Below are positions 19,980 to 30,488 of a stretch of DNA of 64,000 bases, in pieces (position 1 is the first letter of the stretch; each line of letters opens with the position of its first letter). The stretch spans positions 184,216 through 248,215 of the forward strand of contig CAYSFD010000018.1 in assembly GCA_964430565.1 (NCBI GenBank), given 5' to 3'. The position numbers were made by a program, and so were the translations under genes. Origin of the DNA: VBDM01 sp964430565 (GTDB lineage Bacteria; Pseudomonadota; Gammaproteobacteria; Burkholderiales; SG8-39). The notes under the pieces were generated by a model. It was given only the letters and a program-made list of their open reading frames with translations, was not told the origin of the DNA and did no database searches.

Positions 19980-21661
19980 TGCTCCGGGAGTTGTTCAGCA
20001 CGGCGCGCGATCTGGGGCGCCTGCAGGATATTGCCTCCACGTTCATCCGCTACGGCTTCGGCGAGGCGGTGCGCCGCCTGGGACTGGCCGGCACGCTCGA
20101 GCGCGCCGGAAAAGTCCTCCACTGGGCGCAGGCAGCGGAGTTCGCGCGACTCAAACCTCAAGAGCGCGTGCGCCACGCGCTCCAGGACTTGGGACCGACT
20201 TTCATCAAGCTCGGACAGATCCTCGCCACGCGCGTCGATCTGTTCGCGCCTGAGTGGATCGAGGAATTCGAGAAACTCCAGGACCGCGCGCCTCCGGCCG
20301 CGCCCGGCGAGGTGCGCGAGCAGATCGTGCAGGACCTCGGAGCTGCGCCGGAGGATGTATTCCCGATGTTCGACCCACAGCCGATTGCCGCGGGTTCGAT
20401 CGCGCAAGTGCACCGCGCGCGTCTCTCCGACGGCGCTGAAATCGCGGTCAAGGTGCGCCGTCCCGGCATCCGCCCGATCGTCGAAGCCGACCTGAGACTG
20501 GTGGCGCGCCTCGCCGAGATTCTCGAGGCGGAGTTTCCGGGACTTGCCCGTTTCCGCCCGCGCGAGGTCGTGAGGCAATTCACCCTGACCCTGCGCCGCG
20601 AGCTCGATCTCGCGGCCGAATGCCGCAGCGCGGAGCGCGTCGCGGCGAGCTTCCGCGAGCATCCCGACATCGTCGTCCCGAAAGTCTATTGGGAATGGAC
20701 CGGCGAGCGGATGAACGTGCAGGCCTACGTCGACGGCGTCCCGAGCCGCGACCTCGCGGCAGTGGATCGCGCCGGCCTGGATCGCCGCGTGCTCGCGCAC
20801 CGCGGCGCGCAGGCGGTGCTGAAGATGATGATCGAAGACGGCTTCTTTCACGCCGACCCGCACCCGGGCAACGTGTTTTACCTCCCCGAGAGCCGGATTG
20901 CGTTCATCGACTTCGGCATGGTCGGAAGATTGTCGGAGCGCCGCCGGGACGAACTGGTGCAGCTCTTGAACGGGCTGGTCGAGCGCGATTCCGAGAGCGT
21001 GGTGGAAGTGCTGCTCGACTGGTCGGGCGCGCTCCAGGTCGACCGCGAGAGGCTCGCCGACGACATCGACGGCTTCGTCGACCAGTACCACGGGGTGCCG
21101 CTCAATGAGCTCAATGTAGGTACCATGCTCCTCGACCTGACGGTTCTGCTGCGGGACCACAAGCTCGCGCTGCCGCCCGACCTTGCACTGGTTCTCAAGG
21201 CCTGCGTGACGCTGGAGGGAACAGGGCGAGAACTGGATCCCGGCTTCGACATGGTCGGAGAGGCGGCTCCTTTCCTGCGCGCCGCTATGCTCGCGCGGCG
21301 CGCGCCCGCCGCGCTGGCGCGGCGCGGCTGGCGAGCGCTCGCGACCGTCATGGGAATTCTTGCCGAGCTGCCGCAGGACCTGAGGCAGCTGTTGCGTTCG
21401 GCCAGGAGCAGCGGGCTGCAGGTGCACGTGGACGTGACGCGCCTCAACCGATTCGGCGACCAGCTGAACGGCGCCGCAAACCGCCTGACCGTGGGCGTCG
21501 TCACCGCAGCGCTCATCATCGGCTCATCCATCGTGATGACCGTCGAAGGCGGGCCAACCTTATTGGGGCTCCCCTTTCTCGGGCTGCTCGGTTTTCTCGG
21601 CGCAGTGGCGGGAGGCCTGTGGCTGCTCTTCTCGATCTGGCGCAGCGGCCGCGGCGAATAG
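19979..21661 (+). CDS. UbiB/AarF/ABC1-family atypical kinase
   Basis: 560 residues. The KxGQ motif (LGPTFIKLGQILATR, about 60-75), the Ala-rich loop PIAAGSIAQVHRA, the lysine in EIAVKVRRPG, the catalytic-loop-like FHADPHPGN and the metal-binding IDFGMVG are present. Two hydrophobic helices lie at the C-terminus (about 500-555). UbiB proteins support ubiquinone synthesis and lipid transport; this one sits away from ubiE/ubiJ and is probably a paralogue. It is coupled to the helical protein before it. Confidence 0.85.
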   Translation: MLRELFSTARDLGRLQDIASTFIRYGFGEAVRRLGLAGTLERAGKVLHWAQAAEFARLKPQERVRHALQDLGPTFIKLGQILATRVDLFAPEWIEEFEKLQDRAPPAAPGEVREQIVQDLGAAPEDVFPMFDPQPIAAGSIAQVHRARLSDGAEIAVKVRRPGIRPIVEADLRLVARLAEILEAEFPGLARFRPREVVRQFTLTLRRELDLAAECRSAERVAASFREHPDIVVPKVYWEWTGERMNVQAYVDGVPSRDLAAVDRAGLDRRVLAHRGAQAVLKMMIEDGFFHADPHPGNVFYLPESRIAFIDFGMVGRLSERRRDELVQLLNGLVERDSESVVEVLLDWSGALQVDRERLADDIDGFVDQYHGVPLNELNVGTMLLDLTVLLRDHKLALPPDLALVLKACVTLEGTGRELDPGFDMVGEAAPFLRAAMLARRAPAALARRGWRALATVMGILAELPQDLRQLLRSARSSGLQVHVDVTRLNRFGDQLNGAANRLTVGVVTAALIIGSSIVMTVEGGPTLLGLPFLGLLGFLGAVAGGLWLLFSIWRSGRGE

Positions 21662-21709
21662 GATGATTCTCGAAATCGGTATTGGATCTAGGTCAAACCG
21701 CGGCGCTCC

Positions 21710-22555
21710 TCAATGCGACATCAGCACCGGCACGGTCATGGAATCGAGAATGGTTCGCGTCACCCCGCCCAGGACGAGCTCGCGCATGCGGGAGTGTCCG
21801 TACGCTCCCATGACGATCAGGTCGGCATCGAGGTCCGCCGCGCGGGAAAGAATCTGGACGCCCACTTCATCGCTCCGGCAGTGTTGCCGCGACGTGGACG
21901 CCTTCACGCCGTGACGAGCGAGATAGAGCGCGATATCGGCCCCCGGGTTTTCGCCGTGGTCCGAGCGGCTCCCCTCCGGATCGAACGCCATGACCTGCAC
22001 GCTGTCCGCCCGCGCAAGCAAGGGAAGCGCGTCGGTGACCGCGCGCATCGCTTCGGGCTTCGCGTTCCACGCGACCAGCACGTTCTTGCCGACGCGCGGG
22101 AAGTGTCCGGCGTACGGAACGAGGAGCACGGGCCGACCGGCGGACAGGACGAGCTCGTCGAGGAAACCGGGCACAGTCCCGGTGTCGGAATTCGCGTGGC
22201 GATCGCGCTGGCCCACCACGAGAAGATCGGCGTAGCGGGCGCTCGTGCGCATCGCGCCCATTGCATCGGCCTCCGACATTCTCCATTCCGCCCTGGAACC
22301 CACGTGTCTTGCGATCGCCGAGCGGAAAGCGGCTTCCGCCTCGCGCGCCGCTTCGGCTCGAGATCGCTTCTGCACCTCGATGATCTTGGCGCCGGCCTCG
22401 GCCATCGCAGCCGAGGGAAGGTGCTCCGCGCTCAGCGCGAACAGTCCGATGAGATGAGCGTCGAACTCTCCGGCAAGTGAGAATGCGAGTTCGAGCCTTT
22501 CGGCGCGCCGTGCGTCGCGATCCAGGTGAACGACGATCGTTTTGTAATTCATCAT
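21710..22555 (-). CDS. Universal stress protein with two UspA domains
   Basis: 281 residues from ATG 22555 (GGAAGGATG in front; a second ATG follows directly). The N-terminal domain (about 1-145) is degenerate; the C-terminal domain keeps an ATP-binding pattern (LIVMGAYGHSRMRELVLGGVTR). It ends DSMTVPVLMSH; a copy of this tail is found alone at 14218-14276. The upstream FNR-type box with a well placed GATACT (22597-22592) argues for induction under low oxygen. Confidence 0.85.
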   Translation of the reverse strand: MMNYKTIVVHLDRDARRAERLELAFSLAGEFDAHLIGLFALSAEHLPSAAMAEAGAKIIEVQKRSRAEAAREAEAAFRSAIARHVGSRAEWRMSEADAMGAMRTSARYADLLVVGQRDRHANSDTGTVPGFLDELVLSAGRPVLLVPYAGHFPRVGKNVLVAWNAKPEAMRAVTDALPLLARADSVQVMAFDPEGSRSDHGENPGADIALYLARHGVKASTSRQHCRSDEVGVQILSRAADLDADLIVMGAYGHSRMRELVLGGVTRTILDSMTVPVLMSH

Positions 22556-22619
22556 GGCTTCATCCTTCCAGGTGCGTTGGCATTCGAGTGAAGTATCCCT
22601 GTTCTCGGGGCGGACGATT

Positions 22620-22633
22620 TTGATCCTCGTCAA
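22620..22633. promoter_or_regulatory. FNR-type box (TTGATCCTCGTCAA)
   Basis: TTGAT-N4-GTCAA, 65 bases upstream of the universal stress protein start. GATACT at 22597-22592 lies at class II spacing on the minus strand. Confidence 0.6.
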
Positions 22634-22702
22634 ATCCGAACCCGGTTTCCGAAACGAAGCTGGCGCAGCGCGCAAAGCTCGTCGGCGTCGCCGTTGAATA
22701 CG

Positions 22703-24355
22703 TCAATGTACCGCGTCTGCGTCCTCCGTCCGCCCCAGGCGATCGGCAACCTCGTCGATACTCCTGCGCAATTCGGCTTCGTTCGCCTCGGAATCGATCG
22801 GCACCGTGTGCATGAGTTCGTCCGGACCGAGCGGCTCCTGGGTCGCGATCTGGCGTTCGAGCACGGCGACGCCCGCTTCCGATGCATCTTTCATCGCCGC
22901 CTCGCGTTGCGCGATTCGGCGGCGCAGCACCGCTTCTGACGCCCGGCACGAGACGATCAGGAACTGTGCCTTGGCCTCGCGCGCGAGCGCACGTAATGCG
23001 TCGCGCTCCGCTCTCCATAGAAACGCTGCGTCCACGATGGCAGGATAGCCCGACTCGATGATTTCCCGGACGAGAAGCTCGAGCCTGTCGTAGGTGAGCC
23101 GCGTATTCTCCGGCGCGTATATTCCCCCGTACGGGTCCGCGTGGGTGCGCGCCTGCGCCGCGAGCCCGTGCAGGCGCTTGCGCTCCACGTCCGAGCGCAC
23201 GCGAACAGCGCCGAGGCGCTCGAGCATCGCCAGTGCGATGGTCGACTTGCCCGAGCCCGACAGCCCGTGCATCAGGATGAGCGCGCGCCGGCCGGGAACC
23301 GTCAGCGATTCGGCCAATGCGAGGTAGTCTCGGTATTGCCGATCGGACGCACGTCGCTCCGCCGCGTCCGCTTCCGGCTGGTGCGCGCGGATGCACGCGA
23401 TCTTTGCCCGAACCATGGCCCGATAGACGAGGTAATAGCGCAGCACGCGCAGGCCGGCATAGTCTCCGGTCGTTTCGAGATAGGCATTCAGAAAGCGCCA
23501 GGCGGCCCCTTCCAGCCCGTGTTCAAGCAAGTCCATGACGAGGAACGCCGCCTCGTTCATCACGTCGATCCAGCGCAGCTCCGGATTGAACTCGATGCAA
23601 TCGAAGGGCACCGGCCGGCCGTCGAGAAACACGATGTTCCTCAGATGCAGGTCGCCGTGGCACTCGCGCACGAAACCGTCGCGCTTGCGCGCAGCGAAGG
23701 TCTCGCCCAGGCGCTCACGTTCGCGCTCAGTCCAAGCGCGCAGCCGCCCGAGCCGCGCCGACTCGTTCCGATCCGCGATCAGCTCCGCGAGCTGCTCGAA
23801 GTTTGCGAGCGCCGGGGCGGCGACATGGTCGGGCGCCCCGAACCCGGTGTTCTCGGGCGCCGCGGGAATGGTCGCGTGAAAGGCGGCGAGGGCCGCGCCG
23901 ATCGCATCGATCTGGCCGGCGCCAAGCTCGCCGCGCCTCGCCGCATTGTCGGCGAGCGCTTCCTGAGGGAAGCGCTTCATCTTGAGCGCGTATTCGATCG
24001 CTTCGCCCGTTCCGCCCAGCCGTGGGGCGGAGGGCTCCCCTGTAATGGGCACGACGCCTAGATAGAGCTCGGGCGCCGTGCGGCGATTGAGACGCAACTC
24101 CTCGTTGCAATAGAAACGGCGCGCCTCCAGCGTTCCAAAGTCGAGGAAGCCGAGATTGACAGGCTTCTTGAGCTTGTAGGCGTAGTCGCCCGCGAGAAAC
24201 ACCCACGAGATGTGCGTTTCGATCAGATCGACCGGCCCCGCCGCATGCGGGTAACAGGCCGGATCGCGCAGAGCCGCGGCCAGACGGCCCGGGTCGACCG
24301 GGCCAGAGCTCGACGCACGCTCCGAATCTCCGCCGGGAAGTCGATGCGGATCCAT
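22703..24355 (-). CDS. APH-type phosphotransferase fused to a P-loop kinase
   Basis: 550 residues. The N-terminal aminoglycoside-phosphotransferase-like domain (about 30-340) has the catalytic ECHGDLHLRNIVF and the metal-binding FDCIEFNPELRWIDV. The C-terminal kinase domain (about 350-540) has Walker A GLSGSGKST and resembles zeta-toxin/gluconate-kinase P-loop enzymes. This fusion is common in proteobacteria next to stress protein genes; its substrate is unknown and there is no reason to call it antibiotic resistance. It ends 69 bases before the FNR-type box of the stress protein gene. Confidence 0.8.
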   Translation of the reverse strand: MDPHRLPGGDSERASSSGPVDPGRLAAALRDPACYPHAAGPVDLIETHISWVFLAGDYAYKLKKPVNLGFLDFGTLEARRFYCNEELRLNRRTAPELYLGVVPITGEPSAPRLGGTGEAIEYALKMKRFPQEALADNAARRGELGAGQIDAIGAALAAFHATIPAAPENTGFGAPDHVAAPALANFEQLAELIADRNESARLGRLRAWTERERERLGETFAARKRDGFVRECHGDLHLRNIVFLDGRPVPFDCIEFNPELRWIDVMNEAAFLVMDLLEHGLEGAAWRFLNAYLETTGDYAGLRVLRYYLVYRAMVRAKIACIRAHQPEADAAERRASDRQYRDYLALAESLTVPGRRALILMHGLSGSGKSTIALAMLERLGAVRVRSDVERKRLHGLAAQARTHADPYGGIYAPENTRLTYDRLELLVREIIESGYPAIVDAAFLWRAERDALRALAREAKAQFLIVSCRASEAVLRRRIAQREAAMKDASEAGVAVLERQIATQEPLGPDELMHTVPIDSEANEAELRRSIDEVADRLGRTEDADAVH

Positions 24356-24496
24356 TGTGAAGATTCATTCCCTTGCGGGTTGAGCCGTCGTGAGCGGGCA
24401 TGTCATCGCCAATTCGCCCCCGGTCGCCGGCGAGTCGCGCACTATCAGACTTACGCCGACGTCTCGGCCTTGTGGAAATGACAAGGTAGCGATCCC

Positions 24497-25438
24497 CTAG
24501 TGGCTGGCCAGCCCAAGCGTAACGGCGAGCAACAGGCCGTGCAGTGACGCCGCGGCGATGGTGAGCTTGATCGTGGGCGCGAGTTCGGCCGGCCTTTGCG
24601 CAAGCCGCACGAGCGAGGCACCCGCCTTGGCCGTCAGGACCGCGCTCGCAAGCGCGATCAGGCAGAGCCGCGGCAGGTATCCCAGGGCTGCCGCCCCCGC
24701 CAGGAATCCGTAGGCTGCGAGGCCGATCGCAGAATAACCCCAACGCGCGCGGCGGGCGCCCAATCTCACGACCCAATGGCGCTTTCCGGCCGCTTCGTCG
24801 GCGCGCAAATCCGGGAACTGGTTGATGTAGAGGACGTTGGTAACCAGCAGCCCATATGAAACCCCCGCGATCACCGGCAGCGTCGCGAACGCGCCGCGTT
24901 GCACGAAGTCGGCACCCACCACGATCAGGATGAAACCGAGCGCCACGCAAAACTCTCCCAAGCCGCGGCTGTTGAGCGCGAGCGGTGGCGCCGAGTAGGT
25001 CCATCCGATGAACAGGCCCGCCGCGCCGATCCAGATAAGGCTGGGGGCCGATACGCTGGTGAGCCACAGTCCCGCCGCAATGACGACGCCGATCAGCGCG
25101 ACTCCGTAGGCCAGCGTCTCACGCGCCGTGAGCACTCCATTTTGTATGAAGCGGCTGCCGCCGGTGAACGGGAACACGCGGTCGGTGTTGGCGCGATCCG
25201 TGCCGTTCAGCTCGTCGTAGTAATCGTTGAGCACGTTGATGCCGGCGTGCGCGACCAGCGCGAAGAAGAGGGTCGCAAACGCCTTGATTGCGGACGATGT
25301 CACGCCGTCGTAGTAGGCGGTCCCCAATCCAATCAGGCACGCGAACAAGGTAACGCTAAGGAAACCCGGCCGGGTCGCGAGAAAGTACCGCAGGAGGGGA
25401 TTCGAAAGCACGGCAAGCGTCGGTTCACTGGGATGCAT
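24497..25438 (-). CDS. UbiA/MenA-family prenyltransferase
   Basis: 313 residues, about eight membrane helices. The first aspartate-rich motif is NDYYDELNGTDRANTD and the second NQFPDLRADEAAGKRH; both chelate the magnesium-diphosphate of a polyprenyl donor. The spacing resembles MenA (dihydroxynaphthoate prenyltransferase) more than UbiA, so a role in menaquinone or a similar quinone is suggested. It lies just downstream of the V/A-ATPase operon on the same strand, 28 bases after the stop of subunit D. Confidence 0.75.
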   Translation of the reverse strand: MHPSEPTLAVLSNPLLRYFLATRPGFLSVTLFACLIGLGTAYYDGVTSSAIKAFATLFFALVAHAGINVLNDYYDELNGTDRANTDRVFPFTGGSRFIQNGVLTARETLAYGVALIGVVIAAGLWLTSVSAPSLIWIGAAGLFIGWTYSAPPLALNSRGLGEFCVALGFILIVVGADFVQRGAFATLPVIAGVSYGLLVTNVLYINQFPDLRADEAAGKRHWVVRLGARRARWGYSAIGLAAYGFLAGAAALGYLPRLCLIALASAVLTAKAGASLVRLAQRPAELAPTIKLTIAAASLHGLLLAVTLGLASH

Positions 25439-25466
25439 TCGGGTCTCCTATGCTGTTATCCGAGGT

Positions 25467-26065
25467 TCATCTCTTGCGGCGGTAACGAAGCCAAACGGCC
25501 TCATCCTGCTCGAGCTCCTCGAGGCGGGCCTCGATCTCGTAGATCGCGCGATCGGTTTCCGGCAGCAGCACGTCCTGCAGGGCGCGCACCCTGCGGACCG
25601 AGCGCCGGTACTCATGGTAAAGCCGCTCCAGATTGCCCGCTACCGCCGCGAGCCGCGCCCCGAGCGCGACGACCCGCGCATGGTGTTCGCGGCAGGCTTC
25701 GGCCTCGGGCGAGGGATTGACCGGCTCGAAGGCAGGCATGCCAGAGGAGTCGAATTCCGCCTCCTGGAGCGGCACCCCCATCAGCATGCGCCGCCGAACG
25801 GCCGGCGCGGCCCCGCCGAGATCGACCGCCGGATAGCATTGCAGGCCCTGCAACCCGTGCCGCGCGAGCGCGGCGTGCAGCGCGGCGTCGGCCTCTTTGA
25901 CCGCTTTGCGCAACTCCGAAGCCGCGCGGTCGTAGCTGCGCAGCTCTTTCATCATGGCCTGGGCGAGCAGCAGGCACTTCTCGTCGAGGAAAACATAGCT
26001 GTCGTGCATCGCGCGCCGCTCTTCGGCGAGCGCGATCACGGCGCTGCGCGTCGGCGTGATCTCGC

Positions 26066-26069
<4 letters not shown>
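25467..26069 (-). CDS. atpD: V/A-type ATPase subunit D (central stalk)
   Basis: 200 residues from ATG 26069, overlapping the stop of subunit B (ATGA). Two long coiled-coil arms (about 10-75 and 125-195) flank a short middle, as in the rotor shaft subunit D. It links ATP hydrolysis or synthesis in the A3B3 head to the membrane ring. The N-terminal SEITPTRSAVIALAEER pattern matches the conserved start of subunit D. It is the last ATPase gene of the operon. Confidence 0.85.
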
Positions 26070-27437
<1,368 letters not shown>

Positions 27438-27448
<11 letters not shown>

Positions 27449-29228
27449 CCCCGCCCTCGCCGGACAAGGCGTGGAATTCCCGCTCGACGCGCTCCCGCAG
27501 CACGTCGAATTGCGCGAGAGCGTCCTCGCCGATTTCCTCGCCCATGCGCTGCAGCGCTCGCAGCACGCCGAGCGCGGCGATGCGCTCGAGAGGCACGCCC
27601 TGCGCGAGCGAGCGCTCCGCGAGCGCGATGAAGCGGCCGATCAGCCGCATCATCGCGGCTTGCCGCTGCGGGCCCGCGTACCAGTCGATCTCGGAGAACG
27701 CCGACTGGCGCAGGAACGCCTCGTTCACGATCTCCGCGCAGAACAGCGCCAGTTGCTGGCGCTGCGGCAGCGCGTCCCTGCCCACGATGCGCGCCATGCG
27801 CTCGAGCCGCACCTGCTCGTCGAGCAGGGTCAGGAAGCGCCGGCGCAGCCCGATCCACTCGTTTGCCGGCCGCGCCTCGGCCGCGCTCGCGGGCAGCGCA
27901 GCGAAGGCCCGGTCCCACCATTGCGCCAGCTCCGGCGCGTCCTCGGAGTAGGACTGCAATGGGTGGATCGCCGGATAGAAGCGGGCCTGGGCGCGCTTCA
28001 GGTCGAGCGCCCAGAACGAGCGCACGTAGCGCTTCGAATGGCTTGTCACCGGCTCGGAAAAATCCCCGGAAGGCGGGCTGATCGAGGACAGCAGCGTCAC
28101 CGAGCCGGTGCGGCCGTTCAACGTGCGCACCTTGGCGGCGCGCTCGTAGAAGTCCGCCAATCTGCTGCTCAGGTAAGCGGGATAACCGCCTTCGCCGGGA
28201 AGCTCTCCGAGCCGCCCCGAGACTTCGCGCAGCGCTTCCGCCCAGCGGCTGGTCGAGTCGGCCATGAGTGCGACGTTCAGCCCCTGGTCGCGAAAATACT
28301 CGGCGACCGTCACCGCGCTGTAGATGCTCGCCTCGCGCGCGGCGACGGGCATGTTGGAGGTATTGGCTATTATCACCGTGCGCTCCATGAGCGGCCGGCG
28401 AGTGCGGGGATCCTTGAGCTGCGGAAATTCCGAGAGCACGCCCGCCATCTCGTTGCCGCGCTCGCCGCAACCCAGGTACACGATCACGTCGGCATCGCAG
28501 GATTTCGCGAGCGCCTCGAGCAGCACCGTCTTGCCGGTCCCGAAGCCGCCGGGAATCGCCGCCTTGCCTCCGAGCAGCACCGGGAACAGGCTGTCCAGGA
28601 TGCGCTGTCCGGTCACCAGCGGCTCGTCGCTCGGCAGGCGGGCCGCCACCGGCCGCGGCACGCGCACCGGCCAGAAGTGCGACGCCGCGACCTCGCGCAC
28701 GGCGCCGTCTTGGGAGCGCAGCCGGCACAGGACCGCGTCCTCGTCGTAGGTTCCAGCCTCGACGATCTGCACGATCTCCCCCGCCAACTGCGGTGGCACG
28801 AGGCACTCCTGCGCACGGCCCTGCGCCGTCTTCGCCTGACCCAGCACCGCACCACCGCTCAGCGCATCGCCTCGTTTCGCGAGCGGCGCGAAATCGAACC
28901 GGCACGCTACTCCGGCCCCGGCGCCTGGTTCGATGTGCTCCGTGCGACTGCCCGAGAGCGGCCGCAGCAGGCCGTCGAAGATGTTGCCGAGCAAACCGGG
29001 GCCCAGCCGGATACCGAGCGGCGAGCCGCTGCCGCGCACTTCTTCTCCCGGCCGCAGGCCCGTCGGGTCCTCGTACACCTGCGCCACGATCTCCTCGCCG
29101 TTCACGGACACGACTTCGCCCAGCAGCGATTGGCGCCCGATGTACACGGCCTCGCGCATCTGGAACGGCCCGCTCGCGCGCGCCCGCAGCACCGGCCCGC
29201 TTGCCCAGAGAACGTTCGCCACGCTCAT
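27438..29228 (-). CDS. atpA: V/A-type ATPase catalytic subunit A
   Basis: 596 residues from ATG 29228. The Walker A loop GGFGTGKT (GAFGSGKT in most relatives), ERGNEMAGVL and MADSTSRWAEALREVSGRLGELPGEGGYP are visible, as is the non-homologous insertion of A subunits before the nucleotide domain. Catalyses ATP hydrolysis or synthesis coupled to ion flow. The start overlaps the stop of subunit E. Confidence 0.93.
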
Positions 29229-29836
29229 GGGCGCAGGCCTTCGAAATGGAACAGCAAGCGCGCCTCGACGGCGGCGCGATCGGCCAGGAGGCCCCCGAGC
29301 GTCGCGTCGAAAACGGCGTTGCCGCTGCTCAATCTCACGCCGGCGACGATGGTCTGATCGGGCACGAAATCGGCCGTGCCGACGCCGCGCTCGAGCAGCA
29401 GTTGCCGCAGCCGCTCGCGTTCTGCTTTCGGCCACCCGCCGGGGTGTGCGATTTCCCACCGACCCGTGGAAAGCACCGCGACGGCGCGCAGCGCCGCGCC
29501 CTCGGCCCAGCTCCAGCGCTCCGCGGGAGCTTGCCACGACCGCGCCAGCAGCTCCTTTACCTGGTGAGTGCCCTCGTCGAGCCGCGCCTTGAGGATCTGC
29601 TCGCGGGCGAGCCGTTCGCGCCTGCGCCGCTCGGCTTCGGCACGTGCACGATATTCCCTATCGCGCTTGCGCGCCTCATCGAGCGCCGCGCGGACCTGCT
29701 CGCGAGCGCCGGCGTGCGCCTGCTTGAGGATGGCGCGCGCCTCGCCTGCCGCGCGCTCGCGCAGCGCCCGGCATTTCGCGTCCCGGTTGTCGGCGATGAC
29801 CTGTAGGAGCGCGGCGGCGGCCTGTTCCCGATTCAT
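29225..29836 (-). CDS. atpE: V/A-type ATPase subunit E (peripheral stalk)
   Basis: 203 residues from ATG 29836. A long, highly charged N-terminal helix (about 1-110, many Arg/Glu/Ala) leads to a compact C-terminal domain that would cap the A3B3 head. Overlaps of four bases at both ends bind it into the operon between F and A. Family assignment rests on the helix pattern, position and length. Confidence 0.78.
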   Translation of the reverse strand: MNREQAAAALLQVIADNRDAKCRALRERAAGEARAILKQAHAGAREQVRAALDEARKRDREYRARAEAERRRRERLAREQILKARLDEGTHQVKELLARSWQAPAERWSWAEGAALRAVAVLSTGRWEIAHPGGWPKAERERLRQLLLERGVGTADFVPDQTIVAGVRLSSGNAVFDATLGGLLADRAAVEARLLFHFEGLRP

Positions 29837-30135
29837 GCCTCGCCCACTCCCAATTGCAATCGAACCCGCGCGGCGACGTCGCTTGCCGGCAGCAGGTCCC
29901 TCGCGTCCGGCACCGCCAGCACGAGCGGGCTCACCGACGCGAGCGCGCGCTGCAAGTCCGGCCTGGCGATCCGCGCGGCCGTGCCGCGCGCGAGCAAAAT
30001 GAACGCCGCCTGCGCACTTTCCTCGCGCAAACACGCCGACTCCTCGCCCGGGCCCGGCACGCGCGCGTAAACGCCCGCCAGCCGAAAGCCGGCCGCGGCT
30101 ATTTCGTCCCCGATGAAAACGACGCGGCCCGGCAT
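29833..30135 (-). CDS. atpF: V/A-type ATPase subunit F
   Basis: 100 residues from ATG 30135, starting two bases after the stop of the ring subunit gene. The first strand VVFIGDEIAAAGFRLAGV is the typical start of the F subunit, a small Rossmann-like rotor protein that binds D. Its length is normal. Confidence 0.82.
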   Translation of the reverse strand: MPGRVVFIGDEIAAAGFRLAGVYARVPGPGEESACLREESAQAAFILLARGTAARIARPDLQRALASVSPLVLAVPDARDLLPASDVAARVRLQLGVGEA

Positions 30136-30137
30136 CG

Positions 30138-30488
30138 TCAGGCGAGCCGGTTCAGGATCAGGATCGAGACGATGAGGCCGTAGATCGCGATCCCTTCGGC
30201 CAGACCGAGGAAGATCAGCAGACGGCCGAACAGCTCGGGCTTTTCGGCGAGCGCACCGACCGCCGCGGTGCCCACCCTGCCCACCGCGATGCCGGCGCCG
30301 AGCGAAGACAGGCCGGTGGCGAGCGCCGCGCTGAACAGGCCCCACCCGGCGGCCTCTCCGGTCAGCGAAAGCCCCGCGCCTGCGGGCTGCGCTGCAGCGA
30401 GGGGTCCGACCAGCAGCAACGTTGCCGCCGCGGCAAGCGCGGCCGCGACAAGGGTCAAACCTAAAGCGATCTTAGCTTGTGGATTCAC
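30138..30488 (-). CDS. atpK: V/A-type ATPase membrane ring subunit K (c)
   Basis: 116 residues. An N-terminal hydrophobic segment, possibly a signal or extra helix, precedes one hairpin of two helices: GLFSAALATGLSSLGAGIAVG, the loop ALAEKPELFG, and LLIFLGLAEGIAIYGLIVSIL. The glutamate in the last helix (about residue 99) is the ion-binding carboxylate. I see no glutamine/threonine pattern like that of the sodium-binding NtpK ring, so protons are the more likely ion, with low certainty. Confidence 0.85.
   Translation of the reverse strand: MNPQAKIALGLTLVAAALAAAATLLLVGPLAAAQPAGAGLSLTGEAAGWGLFSAALATGLSSLGAGIAVGRVGTAAVGALAEKPELFGRLLIFLGLAEGIAIYGLIVSILILNRLA

Noticed and set aside
21683..21696. 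A further box-like sequence (TGGATCTAGGTCAA)
   Set aside because: One half is off consensus and the site lies between the ends of two convergent genes, where no promoter is needed.
22703..24355. Aminoglycoside resistance gene
   Set aside because: Only a remote APH-like fold fused to a P-loop kinase, a widespread housekeeping-like fusion; nothing points to drug modification.
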